A stretch of 48,554 nucleotides of DNA from Priapulus caudatus (GCF_000485595.1 NW_014577157.1:264950-313503), one strand, 5' to 3'. Shown: positions 1 to 13,557, numbered from the stretch's first letter. Notes: generated by a model from the sequence alone, not told the origin. Translations and numbers: made by a program.

Positions 1-180
1 GCTTCTCCCTTCTCCCCTCCTCCTTCTCCACCGGCTTCTCCCCTCCTCCTTCTCCACCAGCTTCTCCCCTCCTCCTTCTCCACCAGCTTCTCCCCTTCTC
101 CTTCTCCACCAGCTTCTCCCTTCCTCCTTCTCCACCACCTTCTCCCTTCTCCGCCAGCTTCTCCCTTCTCCCCTTCCTCA
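1..180. repeat. Pyrimidine-rich minisatellite, about 26-bp unit
   Basis: Six or seven head-to-tail copies of a unit close to GCTTCTCCCCTCCTCCTTCT followed by CCACCA. The + strand is almost purely C and T. The array is cut by the window start, so its true length is unknown. The early copies are nearly identical and the later ones degenerate. Confidence 0.9.
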
Positions 181-185
181 TTCCT

Positions 186-302
186 AGCCATATTGAGTCG
201 GCCATACGGCCGCCGTGCGTATAGCCATATTGAATCTTATCCAAACGGCCGCCGTGCGTATAGCCATATTGAATCTTATCCACACGGCCGTCGTGCGTAT
301 AG
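186..302. repeat. Three tandem copies of a 39-bp unit
   Basis: The unit begins AGCCATATTGAATC and ends GCCGCCGTGCGTAT. It is repeated three times; the first copy diverges in its centre. Open frames across it on both strands are a by-product of the 39-bp (13-codon) period, not a gene. Confidence 0.85.
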
Positions 303-899
303 TCACTTCCAATAAGGCCCCATACCATAATAACAAAATTCTGAAAATCGTTGTGAACATGCCGAACAATAGCCTAGGCCTAGGCCTATTCACACTCAAA
401 TCCTGTGTTACCTCCGAATACTGTATGAAAGCTAATACCTACAGTACTCTTAGTACTCTAGGCCTATAATATTTTTGATAAAACCATAATAAAAGTTAAA
501 ACTCACGAAGTTTCACGGGACCACTAGTGCTGCCATCAAACGGCTATGCGAGCACTATAGTATTAGACTGGTACGACAGCATCAGAAACGACGGTGTAAA
601 AACACTGTATACAAATTGTATAAACGGAGTAGTAAACAGGGTTTCCATCTACAAAGGTCTGGCGAAGGAAAGCGCATTCAATCGGCGTGATAAATAGATG
701 GGCACACTATCTCTACAATACTTATATATGTTTATATGTAGGAACGGGGTACCAGTCTACATAGTGCTGAAGCCTGCTGTTTCAGTGTTTGTTGTTGATT
801 CCACAGATATGCGCTTTCTATATTATTTCTAGATTTGATTTAGTGACACATAAAGATATCATTTCTGTACAATAATGCACAACTCGGCCTAATCTAAAG
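303..899 (+). promoter_or_regulatory. Upstream region of the C5orf22 homologue
   Basis: This stretch lies between the minisatellites and the inferred start codon at 900 and must hold the 5' UTR and promoter. An in-frame TAA at 873-875 precedes the ATG. I see no convincing TATA box or CpG-rich core. A nested AGGCCT/CCTAGG run sits at 370-386. The assignment is positional only. Confidence 0.3.
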
Positions 900-1874
900 A
901 TGGAAACTACTGATAATAATACACTGAATCTGAATAGGTTTGATTCTAAAGCCAGTAAAGGTTCAAAAGAAAAACACGGACTTGAAGCGTTTGTTGTGGA
1001 AAACCATAATGAGGTAGGCCAAGTTATATTTCATGATCTCGTACACACGTGACACTGTCACTGGCAAGACATTCCTAACATGCTAATTTTGCCTACTCAG
1101 AACCAAGGCGTTCTGTGATTGGTCGGGAACTTCAGTAGCGGGAACAGCGGTCCTGCATGGAAATAACGACTTCGTAATTTATAAAGTTCTATTAGCAGAT
1201 AAACACGAATTAATTCAATACCAACGTTTTTATTGGTAAGAGTTTGGGCCCAAGGATAGAGAACATGGGTCCCAATAAAACCAATGTGCCTAACCCTAAC
1301 CCTAACCCTAATTCTAACCCTAACCCTAACCCTAATTCTAACCCTAACCCTAATCCTAACCCTAAGTCTAACCATAACCCTAACCTATTATATTATTATT
1401 GATATAATATTATATTTATATTGATGTAAATGACATTGGTTTTGTTGGGACCCATGTTCTCTATCCTTGAACCAAGAGTTTTACCGGGGACTACTCGGTA
1501 ATTTCCTCTGATCAAACACCGAGGGCTTTGGTTTTGGACACCCACACCAAATGCACCAAAAATTGTTAGGGTGGGCATTGGGCAGGGGAAACTCAGACCA
1601 ACGCTGGGAGTGGGTACATCGACGCGCCGCCATAGCATGGCGTTCCCCGCACTTCGTTGAATCGTGTGCCTTGTGAAATACAAGAGAGGGAGCCAAGATA
1701 CCAGATACAAGATGGCTCTGCATGGCGATATGTATGCTAATGGCGATGCCATTGCTAGTAAGTTATGGTGATTCTTAATTAGACCAATAATTTTTTGAAT
1801 AAGTTTTGCCCTAGAGATGTGTATGATCTGTCATACGCTATTCTAGGATAGATGCTGGTGATGATGATGATGAC

Positions 1875-1915
<41 letters not shown>

Positions 1916-4900
1916 CGATGACGAAGACGGAGATGATTATACTGTATGTATAAGAGCCATGCACTACAATAAACCTGAACTTAACTACAAACAATAACAC
2001 AGTGAGTTCATCATGTATAAATTACTATTATATTACAGGCTTTCATTTTTAAGGGGCGCGATCGCGCATCGCGCTCCTCTTACACGCGCACCGAAATTGC
2101 TTCCGATGGTGCGCGCATCATCGCGCCTCATAAAATGTGAGTTGAGAATCTTCGCACCAAAAGTATGTTGCGAATAGCCGCTCCAATAGAGAATTCTCAA
2201 TAGTAGGGGGTACAAAAAGGTTTAGCCACAAACACAACAAACAATTAAATGATGAAAGTGGTGATGAACGTATGCAGAGGCTACAGGTCATCTGGTTACT
2301 CCTCTGGTTCTAGTATATGTTATATATAAATAACAACTAAACAACAGCATCCAAAACAGGTATACGGTAGCCACAAAGGTTACCTGCTCTCGTTTTCTAC
2401 TATACGTGCGCCAAGAAGTGGTTTCTTTGCCGACGTAAAACAGTCGTAGGGCTGTAGGGGCACAGTAGCGTGGCTATATCGTACAATTATTTGGCCTAGT
2501 TTGTTGATGGATTGTTTGGTGATATTTTTGTGCTGAAATATGCAGGCTACGTGGATTAGATCTCTGTAAGGATCGGAAATCAGGAATTAAAATAAAAGCA
2601 AGTTTTTATTTTTATATCGATCAACGTCTTTTGAGGTTAATCTTGTTGTTGCTATTAGTGTTGGTTGTTGGATAAAAAGAATGTAATTCCCTGACGAAGC
2701 CATTGAATGAATGAAGGTGAAGATGAATGATAATGAGTAGATTGACATGCACATCCCAATTTTCTGTTTTGGATTTCACCTTAGACTGGGGGATTGGTCA
2801 TGATCTCCATCATCACACCAAGAGATGATGGAGAAGCTTGCAGACAGAGCTCTCCATCACCCCTTTTAAGTGGACTGTGATTTTTTAGTGGAAGTCTCCA
2901 TCAGTGGCCTCTTAAGGGTGTGAGTTATGTGAGCGTGAAAAGTCCCCCCTATGTGTCCTTAGGAGAGTCTTGAGTAGTTCCTCCTGTACTTTTCAAATCT
3001 GAAAGCCTGATATTAGGTTATAATAATTTTTTATACAAGCTGAAAACCTCTCGGTGTGTTTGAAATGGAGTGTGGAGGGGCGGAAAGCAATTGAATTCAT
3101 GGTTAGGCAGCCTATAGCTACCTCAAGAGTTGTTGAACTTGGAGTGTTGATTATATATATATATATATAAATTGATGATATTTACAATAATATATGTCCC
3201 ATGGTAAGACATAGATATCACTTAAAATGTTGGTTCGTAAAATTATATATCACTAAACTAAAAACCATCTATAGAATATATACTAAATTTAAAATAACGT
3301 GATCCTTGCCGTCAAAAAATAGTTACCAATTAAAAATGCGACACAATGATAGAATGCAAACATATCACATAACCGAAAGTTGTCCAGAGAGTTATTTCAA
3401 AGAGACCAAAAGGGTTTATAAAGGGGTGCAAGGCAAAAGACTAATTATCCATGCTATTGTAAAAAAATGCAGTTGCCCTGTTTACAATTTGTTAATCATC
3501 CTGCACATGTACGGAACAGGGCTATTGAAGTACCGGCTGGTACGGGAGCGGGGACTTTTGCAAGCCGGAGTTTACTAGATTCCGTGTTATGCGGTTAGAC
3601 ACATTTATTGCTGAAGGAGGGCAACATATCCTGTAATTGTTTACAACTTTTGAGCTATAAGCCAACTTTTTCACAAAGCTGCTCGCGACGAAACTCAAGT
3701 CTTTGGATCTGAAGCTGAGATAGTACCTCATCGTACATGTCGTACCTATTCCAATTATTATACCTGTAGTCCATGTTGGGCTCAAATCCATTAGCTATTC
3801 ATAAAAGCCTTAAATTCCAGTTGTGTTTATTTTCGACAATTCCAACATAGTCATGCTGTGTGTTTCCATAGGTTGACGTAAACGACTCCAAACTGATAAA
3901 TTTTCTGTGTGTATTAGGGGCTCTTATGTCTCGCTTATATCTCCGATTGGTAGAACCCATCCCGGGCTCTCACGCAGTGGCGTAGACAGGTCCTCAGTTG
4001 TGGGGGGGGGGATGATTTTGTTACTTCCATCGCAAAGTATGAGCGCACACCGCGAGCACCTTGGCACAAAGCCCTCAAAGGGTGGGGTCCTAGGGCCCCG
4101 TGGCAGGGGAATGGTCCTTTCCCGGGGCCCAGGGGGCAGAGCCCCTTGAAGCTCTTGGATTTTGGCAATTTAGAACCTTCAAGATGGCCTTTTTTGAGGG
4201 AATTGAAAAAAATTGTAAGTGCAATATTTGTGAATTCTGGGGTTATTTTTTTCTTTGGATTCCAGCGGTTTAATAACACGCACCCCCCACACACACACAC
4301 AACCAGTGGCAGATCTAGAAGTGAATTCTAGGGGGGGCGAATCATGCGAGCTCAAGGGCACAAAGCACCTGAGGGGGGAGGGTGTTGGAGGGGGTGTCCC
4401 CCTCCCACTGTGTGGAATTGTTAAAAAGTTGCAATCTAAAAGGAATCAATTTTAGCCATCTTTATCATAACATATCACGAGATTTTTCCTCCTTCAGGGG
4501 GATGTCCCCCTCCTGTTTAGGGGGTCCGGGAACCTCCTCCGGAAATTTTGTTGAAAATTACACCTGTTATAGATGCAATTTCCTGCACCCTGAGGCAGCA
4601 TTATTAAACAATCTTCATCACAATAATATCATCATTGAGTTGAGTATTTTTATCTTTGGGGACACCAAAGACTAAAACACTCACTACTAAATCTGTGCTA
4701 TGTACATGTCCTCACTGGGGTTACCAATGCAGACTTACCTAGGCTAAAATACCCTTGCCCTGAAAATTCTAGGGGGGTGACCGCCCCATGTGACCTAACG
4801 TTAATGATTACCGCTCCTGATCGTAACGGCCGCTAGAGGGCCTACTCACCAGAGCGTTAACACCTTACTATATGAAAGTGGGTGGCTGCTGACTGAGCCA

Positions 4901-7701
4901 GACCGGCCAATGAGTGAGCAGGTCGCAACGACTAGGTCGTCTAATCAGCGAGCAGGCTTTTGCCTGACGTCATTTCTCAAGTTATTCAACTTGAATTTAT
5001 AACTGCAACTAGTGCACGCTTCTGCCAAAGACATTAACTAGATTGTTTCCATTCATCAGGTATTTGCCTGGGATGAAGTTTTGTCGTATTTAGTTCTGTA
5101 CACTCGATTGCTCGCCGCTAATCAGATTCCCTGCCATAAGTCAATAAGATTGATAACGAGGCTCGCGAACCGCAGGCGTGGCGCTCACTTACAGGCGTTA
5201 GTGTAGCCGTGCGGAACATAACGACTGTATTATACAGGTTACATGTGACCCCCCTGGATCCGCCACTGACAACTACAGCAGTGGAATCATCTCCCCCTGA
5301 AATTTTGATAAAACATATTTTACTGAGAACGCTAAAACTGTACAAAAAAAAGTATGAGAAAAACGACCAGATTTGAACCAAAAAGTGCATATTTTCACCC
5401 CTTATACAAAATCGGGAATATACTTCCGGTCGGATCTCAGCACCCCCCCCCCAAAAAAAAGTGATGAATTAAAAAAATTCCCATTCATTCCCCGTGAAAA
5501 TTCAATATCCCAACTCTCAATAAGTCTATTATAATTTTGAATAAAGCAGGGATTTATTTTAACTTATATTATAATAGGGATTAAAAAAATCGTATATGGG
5601 GAATCCATGGGCATGCATCCAAAATTTTCAGTAAAATAAGTGTCATAATAGTCATTCTTGGAACGAGTTACAGACATTTTATAGAAGATGTATGTCACTT
5701 TCCATTTGTGTAATAATACATTAGGAGAGTATGAATAGTGATGACGTATTTGTAGATAAATGTTCAGTATTTATTGTCTGTAAAATATGAAATTTTTCCT
5801 CATTTTCCTCCTGAAAGTAGGGGGGGGGGCGGATTATTGTACACGCCATCCCCCCACCTCAATAAGTGGGGGATATAAAAAAGTGTGATGAATTAAAAAT
5901 ATCCCATTTATTCCCTGTGAAAATTCAATATCCCAACTCTCAATGTCTATTCTAATTTTGAATAAAGCAGGGATTTAACTTTCGTGAGCAGTGAGTGATA
6001 AGACGTGATTTGGGGATTTTGAAAAAAAAATCGGGAATCCATGCGGATGCGTCCAAAATTTTCAGTAAAATAAGTCATAATAGTCATTCTTGGAACGAGT
6101 TACAGACATTTTACAGTAGATGTATGTCACTTTCCATTTGTGTAATAATACATTAGGAGAGTATGAATAGTGATGACGTATTTGTAGATAAATGTTCAGT
6201 ATTTATTGTGTGTAAAATATGAAATTTTCCCCCATTTTCCTCCTGAAAGTAGGGGGGGGGATTATTGTACACGCCATCCCCCACCTCAATAAGTGGGGGA
6301 TATATCCCCCCTCGGCGCTATCTACGCCCCTGTAGTCTCACGACATGCCTTCTGAAATTCCTAGTTCCTAGGGATACCCCTGATATATATATATATATAT
6401 ATATATACACATTTATGGTGTATATGCACGCCCACGTTATTGCCATATGTTTAGTTATACCTTTAAACGAAAAATGTTTGTGCGTGTAGAAAGGTACAAA
6501 TTGTTCGTCAGACTCAAACCTTGCAAATATCCCTCTTTGACATGTCATAATATTGAAAGGTATGTTGCAGTATAATTATAGATGATAAATAGATCGCTGG
6601 CGTTTATAATGTATTTATATCTCTATTTGTTGAATCAGGTTTGACATATATTGTAAATAGGTCATTTGATCACCCCCGCGCATTCCAATATTTGCCAGTC
6701 ACACCCACATATTACCAGGAGTCTATTACTATAGGCTGTAGAGTTGAAAGGTCCACAGACCACAGGACCACTCGCCATGTGTATTAAGCGTATAGAATCG
6801 TGTGTTGGAAATTGCTCGTTCGTCACATTTCGTAGCGGCATTACGCTAAATCTTCGTCCGTCTGCGAGTGATCCTCAAGATATGTGTTCAAACAAATAAA
6901 AAAGGAACGTCGAGACAGTCGTGGAAATTCACGCAGCTCACGGCTTTACGACATCGCCACCGACGAGAGAGCTCAAGGTTCTCTCTCGCCCCGCTATGGG
7001 CCGGCCATTCATGAAGTGCGGCTGAGTGAGGCGCGGAGGCTACAGCGCAGCGGGCACGGGAAGATGTTTATAGCGGCGCTAAATGACCGACGATTATTGA
7101 TGCGAGCTCTAAACGCCGAGGGCCACATACCACCAGTGAAGCGTTCGCGCGCAAGGTTCATTCCTCGAGTGACTTCTGTAAGAACAGGATCCAATCTACA
7201 TGCATGTACGACATCGGGTAGATTCTGACGACATAAGTATCCAGAAGCTGCTTCTCTCTGGTATGCTTCATCCTATATTATTAGCATGCATTGCAGTGAG
7301 GATAGTTTTGTAATTTTAAACATGATTAGCGCGGTAATCGGTCTTACCGCGCTTTTCACGTGGCTGTGCGTCTAAGATGTTACCGTTTCATCACTTGCAC
7401 GTAACCTCTAATGGCTACTAATAATCGCGTCTGTAAAGGAACTTTGCCTGCAATTTTTGTGAGTATATGTCGAGAGTAAATAATGGGGATTATTCCTTAC
7501 CCGTATATATTTACTCTTGGTTGGTATGCACTGTGTACATTTATTCACACGGATCGCAGCAATGGAATTTATACAGTGTGCACAATAATGACCCAGCCTA
7601 TCAATTTATCTAAACTTTGACAATTTTATCGTTGACTTGGTTTGTTAGTAATTTAATACGGTCAAAAAATTATTGAATTTAGCTTTTGTGTATGTGTGCG
7701 C

Positions 7702-7736
<35 letters not shown>

Positions 7737-10295
7737 TGTGTGCGTAGGGGCGTGCGGGCGTGCGTGTATGTATATACTATATATCAAGAATACATAATGG
7801 GAGATACATATATATATACTCTATAATATATCTCCAATTATGTACTCTTGGTATATATGCATGTGAAAGCAATGATGTTCCCGAATGTTGCAAACTAAGA
7901 AAACGGCCGTTTAAAATGATAGGTTCTCAATTCATTTCTAGGGCAATATCATGATGCATAAACTACACAAGTGGTGGCTTTTAGCAGCAATCCTCATATG
8001 CGTGGTTGCACGTGGTCAGATGTTCCCTACCTCTGGGATGGAACATCCAACTAAACAACAGTTGAATGATATTATGGCAAGTGCTGGCAGTATCGACAGA
8101 CGTACGCAATCCACTCTGGATGACAAGGCGCCAATGCCGTCTTCTTCGGTGAACGATGGAAGCAAACAACAAAACGGAGATGTGGAACGCGTTCTTGCCA
8201 TTCTGAGTGACAGAGCGAAGAAGGACGTGATAAGTGATAGAGCAAAAAGGGACATGTTATGGAACTATGTGGATCTGTTACTGAGAGCATACCAGCTGGA
8301 GAAAACCAGAGCCAGAACCGACCAGTCTAGCAAAATTGTTCATCTTCGAAATAAATGCGAAACTGTGTTGACTAAACAGCAGAAGATAGACTGCATCAGA
8401 GGCATACTTGTTGCTGATGTGTTGCAGAATAACAGTGCAAAGCGTGTGTCACAGGCTGTACGTGATCCCAACCGTCCCATACCAAAACAAAGGCGGCAGG
8501 TCACAAGCCATGAGTTGGAAAGGCAGTTATTTCAGCAACGGCAGAAAGCAGACCTTCTCCACCGTGAAACTCTGCTGTTTTTAGAATTTTTGAATTTTTC
8601 TCCCGTGTAACACTCTCAATAGTTTTTACAATTTATTTATAATATTAAAACTAAAACCTAATTTGCAAAACTGTTCCTTCTAGTCTAAGTGCATATAAAT
8701 AGAAGTAGTGTGTATAGCTGGTACGTACTGATATGTTAGGTAGGGCAACATTCCAAAAAGTATGAATTCACTCCTGATGTGCCATACTTGATTAAAATAA
8801 ATGTTTGACACAGACAACTATTGATGTTTGCAAAGTTATTAGATCTCACCACGTCAAAATTTACGATACATGAATTATACAGCTTCACTTCTTAAAAATG
8901 CGCTCGTAGTTTATGGTTGGGAACAAGCAAAATGCGACCCAACTTAAGGCAGTAAAGTGAGTAAACAACCTGTGGATTGAAGCATTGTAATTAAGTTACT
9001 ATAAACAAATATTTTAGGTATTTGAATTGCTAATCTGTTAAACAAATAAATAGTGAGGGGTATGTCACAATGGTAGTAAGATAAATTCTGAACCTAAAAT
9101 CTATGACGCCTACTGTATGATATGGTATGTGTTAGTTGCAGAAATTATAGGCAAGTGGTTAGATTTAGTTGTAATGGGTCAGGTATGACGTCAATTAGAT
9201 CTGTAAACGATTTGACAGAAATAGGCCAGGTTGGTGCATAGACATTAAATTAGTTTTGCTAATTTCTCAAAAGTATAAAATTAACAGCTAGAGAGACGAG
9301 CAGCATCCGCAGAACTCTGTCCTGTAGGCATATGCTGTACTTGACGCGGATGAAGTAGAAAATACATGATAGAAAATTATATAGTGACTTATACAAAAAG
9401 GGAGTACGCTACTGTGTTGACCATAGGCACTTGGGACAGTCAGTAAAAACTGAAAATAATATGAACGCACATTCACAAATACTACCGTACCTCTCAATTA
9501 CAGTTCCACTGTTGTGTCACTGTATATCAACTTTCCTTCATAAAAACTAACGCCGACCGCTCCCGCATTTCTATATATATATAAAGTTGTTCAGCCGAAT
9601 TAGTCCGTACTCGCATAACTAGATAACTCCGCAGCCTAGAGGAAAACTAAAGATATTTTCAGAATCAACACGTCTGGGATCACGTCTGAAACAAAAAATT
9701 TAAAAAGTTAAAAAATAAAAAATAGATAAAAATTCTATTCATCAATAGATGGCGGTGCGTACAGATTAACATCCACGTACGTGTGAATCCATGGTGTATA
9801 CCCTTAACGGCGCAGTGGCCTAATCGCTAGAACATCCGTCTCCTACACAGGGATTCCGGGTTCGAGTCCCAGCTGGGGAACTTATTTTTCCCTTTTTCCC
9901 TTTACCTACCTCTTTAGTATGTATTATTTTTAATTTTTTACTTTTTACTTTTTATTTTTACTTTTTAATGTTTTTTATCTTTTGATTTCTTATTATTTTT
10001 TACTGTTTGGGATGGGATTAGATGGGATAGAATGGGATGGGATGGGATGGCATGGGATGGGATGGGATGGGATGGGATGTGGTGCGATGGGATGGCATGG
10101 CATGGCATGGCATGGGATATGGGATGGGATGCGGTGCGATGGGATGGGATGGGATGGCATGGAATGGGATGGATGCATGGATGGATGCATGGATAGATAG
10201 ATAGTTAGATTTTTTTGGTATTTTCCTTTCAACCAAGCGGTCACCAGCTGAGTAACGCCAATGATTTCCCCGGGCAACGCCGGGTATCCCGCTAG

Positions 10296-10327
<32 letters not shown>

Positions 10328-10637
10328 CAGGAGCGTATTTGTCATTATACGCTCCTGATATTATCATTATAATGGCGACACAGCATATTATTATTTGTGC
10401 ACAGCATATTTAACGAGCGTTCGGCGTTAGTTTTTATGAAGGAAAGTTGATATACAGTCACACAACAGTGGAACTGTAATTGAGAGGTACGGTAGTATTT
10501 GTGAATGTGCGTTCATATTATTTTCAGTTTTTACTTACTGTCTCAAGTGCTTGTGGGGTTGACGTCTATACCTGTATCAATTTATAACGTCACAGTTAAG
10601 ACTTAAGAGTTATGCACGCACGTATGCACAGATGCAT

Positions 10638-10668
<31 letters not shown>

Positions 10669-13517
10669 TGCACGCACGCACGCACGCACGCATGCACATA
10701 TGCGGTTTCCTCAGTGCTTTGAGAACTGCTGGCATATTCCCCATATATTTATAGCAGTGCTTATACTAGGGATAATAAATAAAAAGATGTGATATATGTA
10801 CATACTATGTACATACACAATAACATTAAAATTAAAATTTAATCGAGGCTTTATAGAATGTTATAGTATGTTATTTTAGTTATAGGTATTAGGGATTGGT
10901 TATAGAGCGTTATAATAAGTCGTATTGCGTACCATTAAAATTGAAAAATTAGAAATTAGTACTTTAAAAACTGAACATTAGAACATGTGACTTCAGCTTT
11001 TCAAATTGACGCAAACATGCTTAGTTCGTTTTCGTGGAAATATCTCACTGCATAACATGCACAAGAGGTCGCATTTAGCTGCATTATGCGTGACAACATG
11101 GTCAAGTCACTTCCTCTAGTGTGAACATTCGAGTGAACAGCCGTTTAATAGGGTCTGACATGGCAGTTGACAGCAGTTTTGAAAGATAAACATAAAACAG
11201 TTTAGACAAAGTGTCAGACTGTCTTCTCAGGTGGTAGGGACAAATTCCAAAAAAGGTGCCATCTAACGCGATATAAGTATGACCACAAGGTTGCAAACCG
11301 ACATGTTGCTCAATAAAGTCAATAAAGCACAGCAGAAGATTGACTGCTATAGAAGTATCGTTGCAGAACAGGAATGTTAAACATGCAGTGCAGATCCGGG
11401 TCTCTCGGTCCGTGCCAAGGCATAGAAGCAATTTGAAGATGTATGCAACATATCAGGCCAAGCAGTGCTTGTGTGAAATGCACTAAATGTTTGAAAGGTG
11501 ACGTCAGGAAATCGTACAAGTTCGGGCAGACTGCATTGTTATGAGTTCCTACTGGATGGCAAATAGTTTCTGCAAATATATGTTAGAGAGAAACCGGCTC
11601 ATATCTGATACCGGGAAGTATCTTCGGAACAAGAACTTCTATAAATATGGTTTCTTGTAAATTTGTACACTCGTAATTCTGTAGTTTTGTCTACTTATTC
11701 TGTACTATACCAAGTAATTATTGTATCAAATTGAACAGTAATTTTTATTTTTACTAGCAGTTACATTACAAAAGGGTGAAGCGTGAGAAATAGGGATATG
11801 TTTTAATTAAATGGGAGGTATGCAGGCATTCACAGTACGGTAATATTCGAGGGCAAGCCATATCCCTGCAAATGGGTCGAGGTTTCACAACTACTGGTTT
11901 ATGTCTCACACGTTGTCTATAGCAGTTATCATGTGTTGAATCTACAAGAATTTTGTGGCAAAGTGTGCAGTAACGATTGATTCCAACGTTTGAAAACATT
12001 TGGTTTGCCGGTATCAGATATGAGCCGGTTTCTCTCTAACATATATTTGCACAAACTATTTGACTTGACATATCATCGCATGCGATAATGCAGTTCGAGC
12101 TGGGTTGCTATTAAACAGCAAAACAACTTTACCCGCAAGCAAAGATCCCTGGAGGACAGACGTGCTAAAAATATTAAACCACGCATATAACTTGCACTTA
12201 CACATGGCTCACAATCCATACAAGTATTTTGTCTAGTTGCTGTTGGAGGGAGCGTGAGAGGAAAATGCCAAAATAAGAATTCTCAACCGCAAAATATTTA
12301 CGCTCGCCATACGAGCAAAGGACTACAAAGGTATAGAGCTGCCAACACATGTTCCTAACGGATGTATTATAGGTTTAGTGTATAATTATACGTCCCGTTG
12401 GGATGGCCTGATCATATATTATAGTGAAATTATAAGACGGGAAGGGCAAATGGTACGCGGGAATCACGCACGTACGTGAGCAATTGCATTCTCTGTGACA
12501 TTGCATCCCAAATAATCCATATATCCCATACATTCCATATAATCCATTGTATCCGCGTATATTAGTGATCATGTGTGCTATACACTTGTACTAGTGATCT
12601 GTCACGTGTAAGAAATAGTGGTCTGCGACACGTAATTAACGAAGACGTGTGGTCTGTGCTGCAACAGAAATTATTCTACAGGGGATAACGGGGCCGTTGA
12701 TAAATTGCTAAGGGAACAGCAATGTTATAACTGCGGTTATTGCTGCTGTTCATATTGCTTCTGTTTCTGGACTGTCTACTGCCGCGAAAGTATCTTGGGA
12801 AATTAATCACAAACAAGGAAGGACGTGGCTTCCTCACATATATATATAGGCCTATATATATATAGTATATATATAATATGATATATATATAATATATATA
12901 TAAATGTATACCAGCAGGGTTCTACCCAGAAGGTTCAGAAGGCATTTCGTTTACGGATGGATGGGAAAGGCCCAGAGAGAGAGAGAAGAGAGGGGGGAGG
13001 TGGTTGTACCAACTGAAGTCAATTACATGTGTCATAAGCGATTCCAATACGCAAGTAAACTTGATCAGTTCGGAAATGTGTGCGTCAATCTGTGAAAACA
13101 CAGCATGACTGTGTTGGAACTGTCAAAAGTGAACAATTAGGCAATGTTATTAATGCAATTAGGCATGATTAACTCATCATATCGGACGATTTGTGGGATG
13201 TCGAAAATTAGCTTCAGCTTTGAAGGCATGTCGGACCCGACATGCGTTGGGGCTGGGGAAAAGACGCAGAAGTTCACGTATATGATAATAGACTCGTGAG
13301 GAGTTGAGGCCGCGTGTGGTATCATCAGCGTGCATAATATCTGCTCCCTATCAGTGTGTGTGTGCGTGTGTGGTGTGTGTGTGTTGTGTGTGTGTGTTTT
13401 GGTGTGTGTGTGTTGTGTGTGTTTTGTGTGTGTGTGTGTTGTGTGTTTTGTGTGCGTGCGTGCGTGCGTGCGTGCGTGTGTGGTGTGTGTTTGTGTGTGT
13501 GTGTGTGTTTGTGTGTG

Positions 13518-13557
<40 letters not shown>

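Larger units (their letters stand above)
3975..6335. mobile_element. Composite hAT-like element with GGGGCGTAG-type ends
   Basis: The left end reads CAGTGGCGTAGACAGG. The right end, read in reverse, is CAGGGGCGTAGATAG. TCTCACG occurs just outside both ends (3968-3974 and 6336-6342), consistent with a target duplication. The interior holds a nested element (4304-5268) and a 424-bp direct duplication (about 5455-6304). No transposase frame was found, so it is non-autonomous or degenerate. Confidence 0.6.
9570..10295 (+). mobile_element. Non-autonomous Helitron, copy 1
   Basis: Begins TCTATATATATATAAAG and continues GTTGTTCAGCCGAA. It ends with a hairpin (CCCGG, loop GCAACG, CCGGG) a few bases before a terminal CTAG followed by T. 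A 5' TC, a subterminal 3' hairpin and a CTRR end with no target duplication are the Helitron signature. The cargo is a tRNA-Arg-like block and an ATGGG array. No Rep/helicase frame is present. A second full copy lies at 42848-43708 and a third 5' half at 46855-47060. Confidence 0.88.

Noticed and set aside
1097-1375. Arg-Val repeat frame next to telomeric repeats, as a sign of a chromosome end
   Set aside because: The array is short, has transposon ends and an 8-bp duplication, and unique genes follow on both sides. It is interstitial.
9982-10367. Frames rich in Gly-Met-Asp or His-Pro-Ile-Ser
   Set aside because: They translate the ATGGG array of Helitron 1; the same pattern recurs at 43363-43745.
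10618-10700. CRISPR-like regular repeats
   Set aside because: This is a simple ACGC microsatellite in an animal genome. There are no spacers and no Cas genes.
11102-11999. Cys-containing reverse frames as a possible gene in C5orf22 intron 1
   Set aside because: No recognisable domain, no supported splice sites, and partial overlap with a TIR element. Too weak to call.
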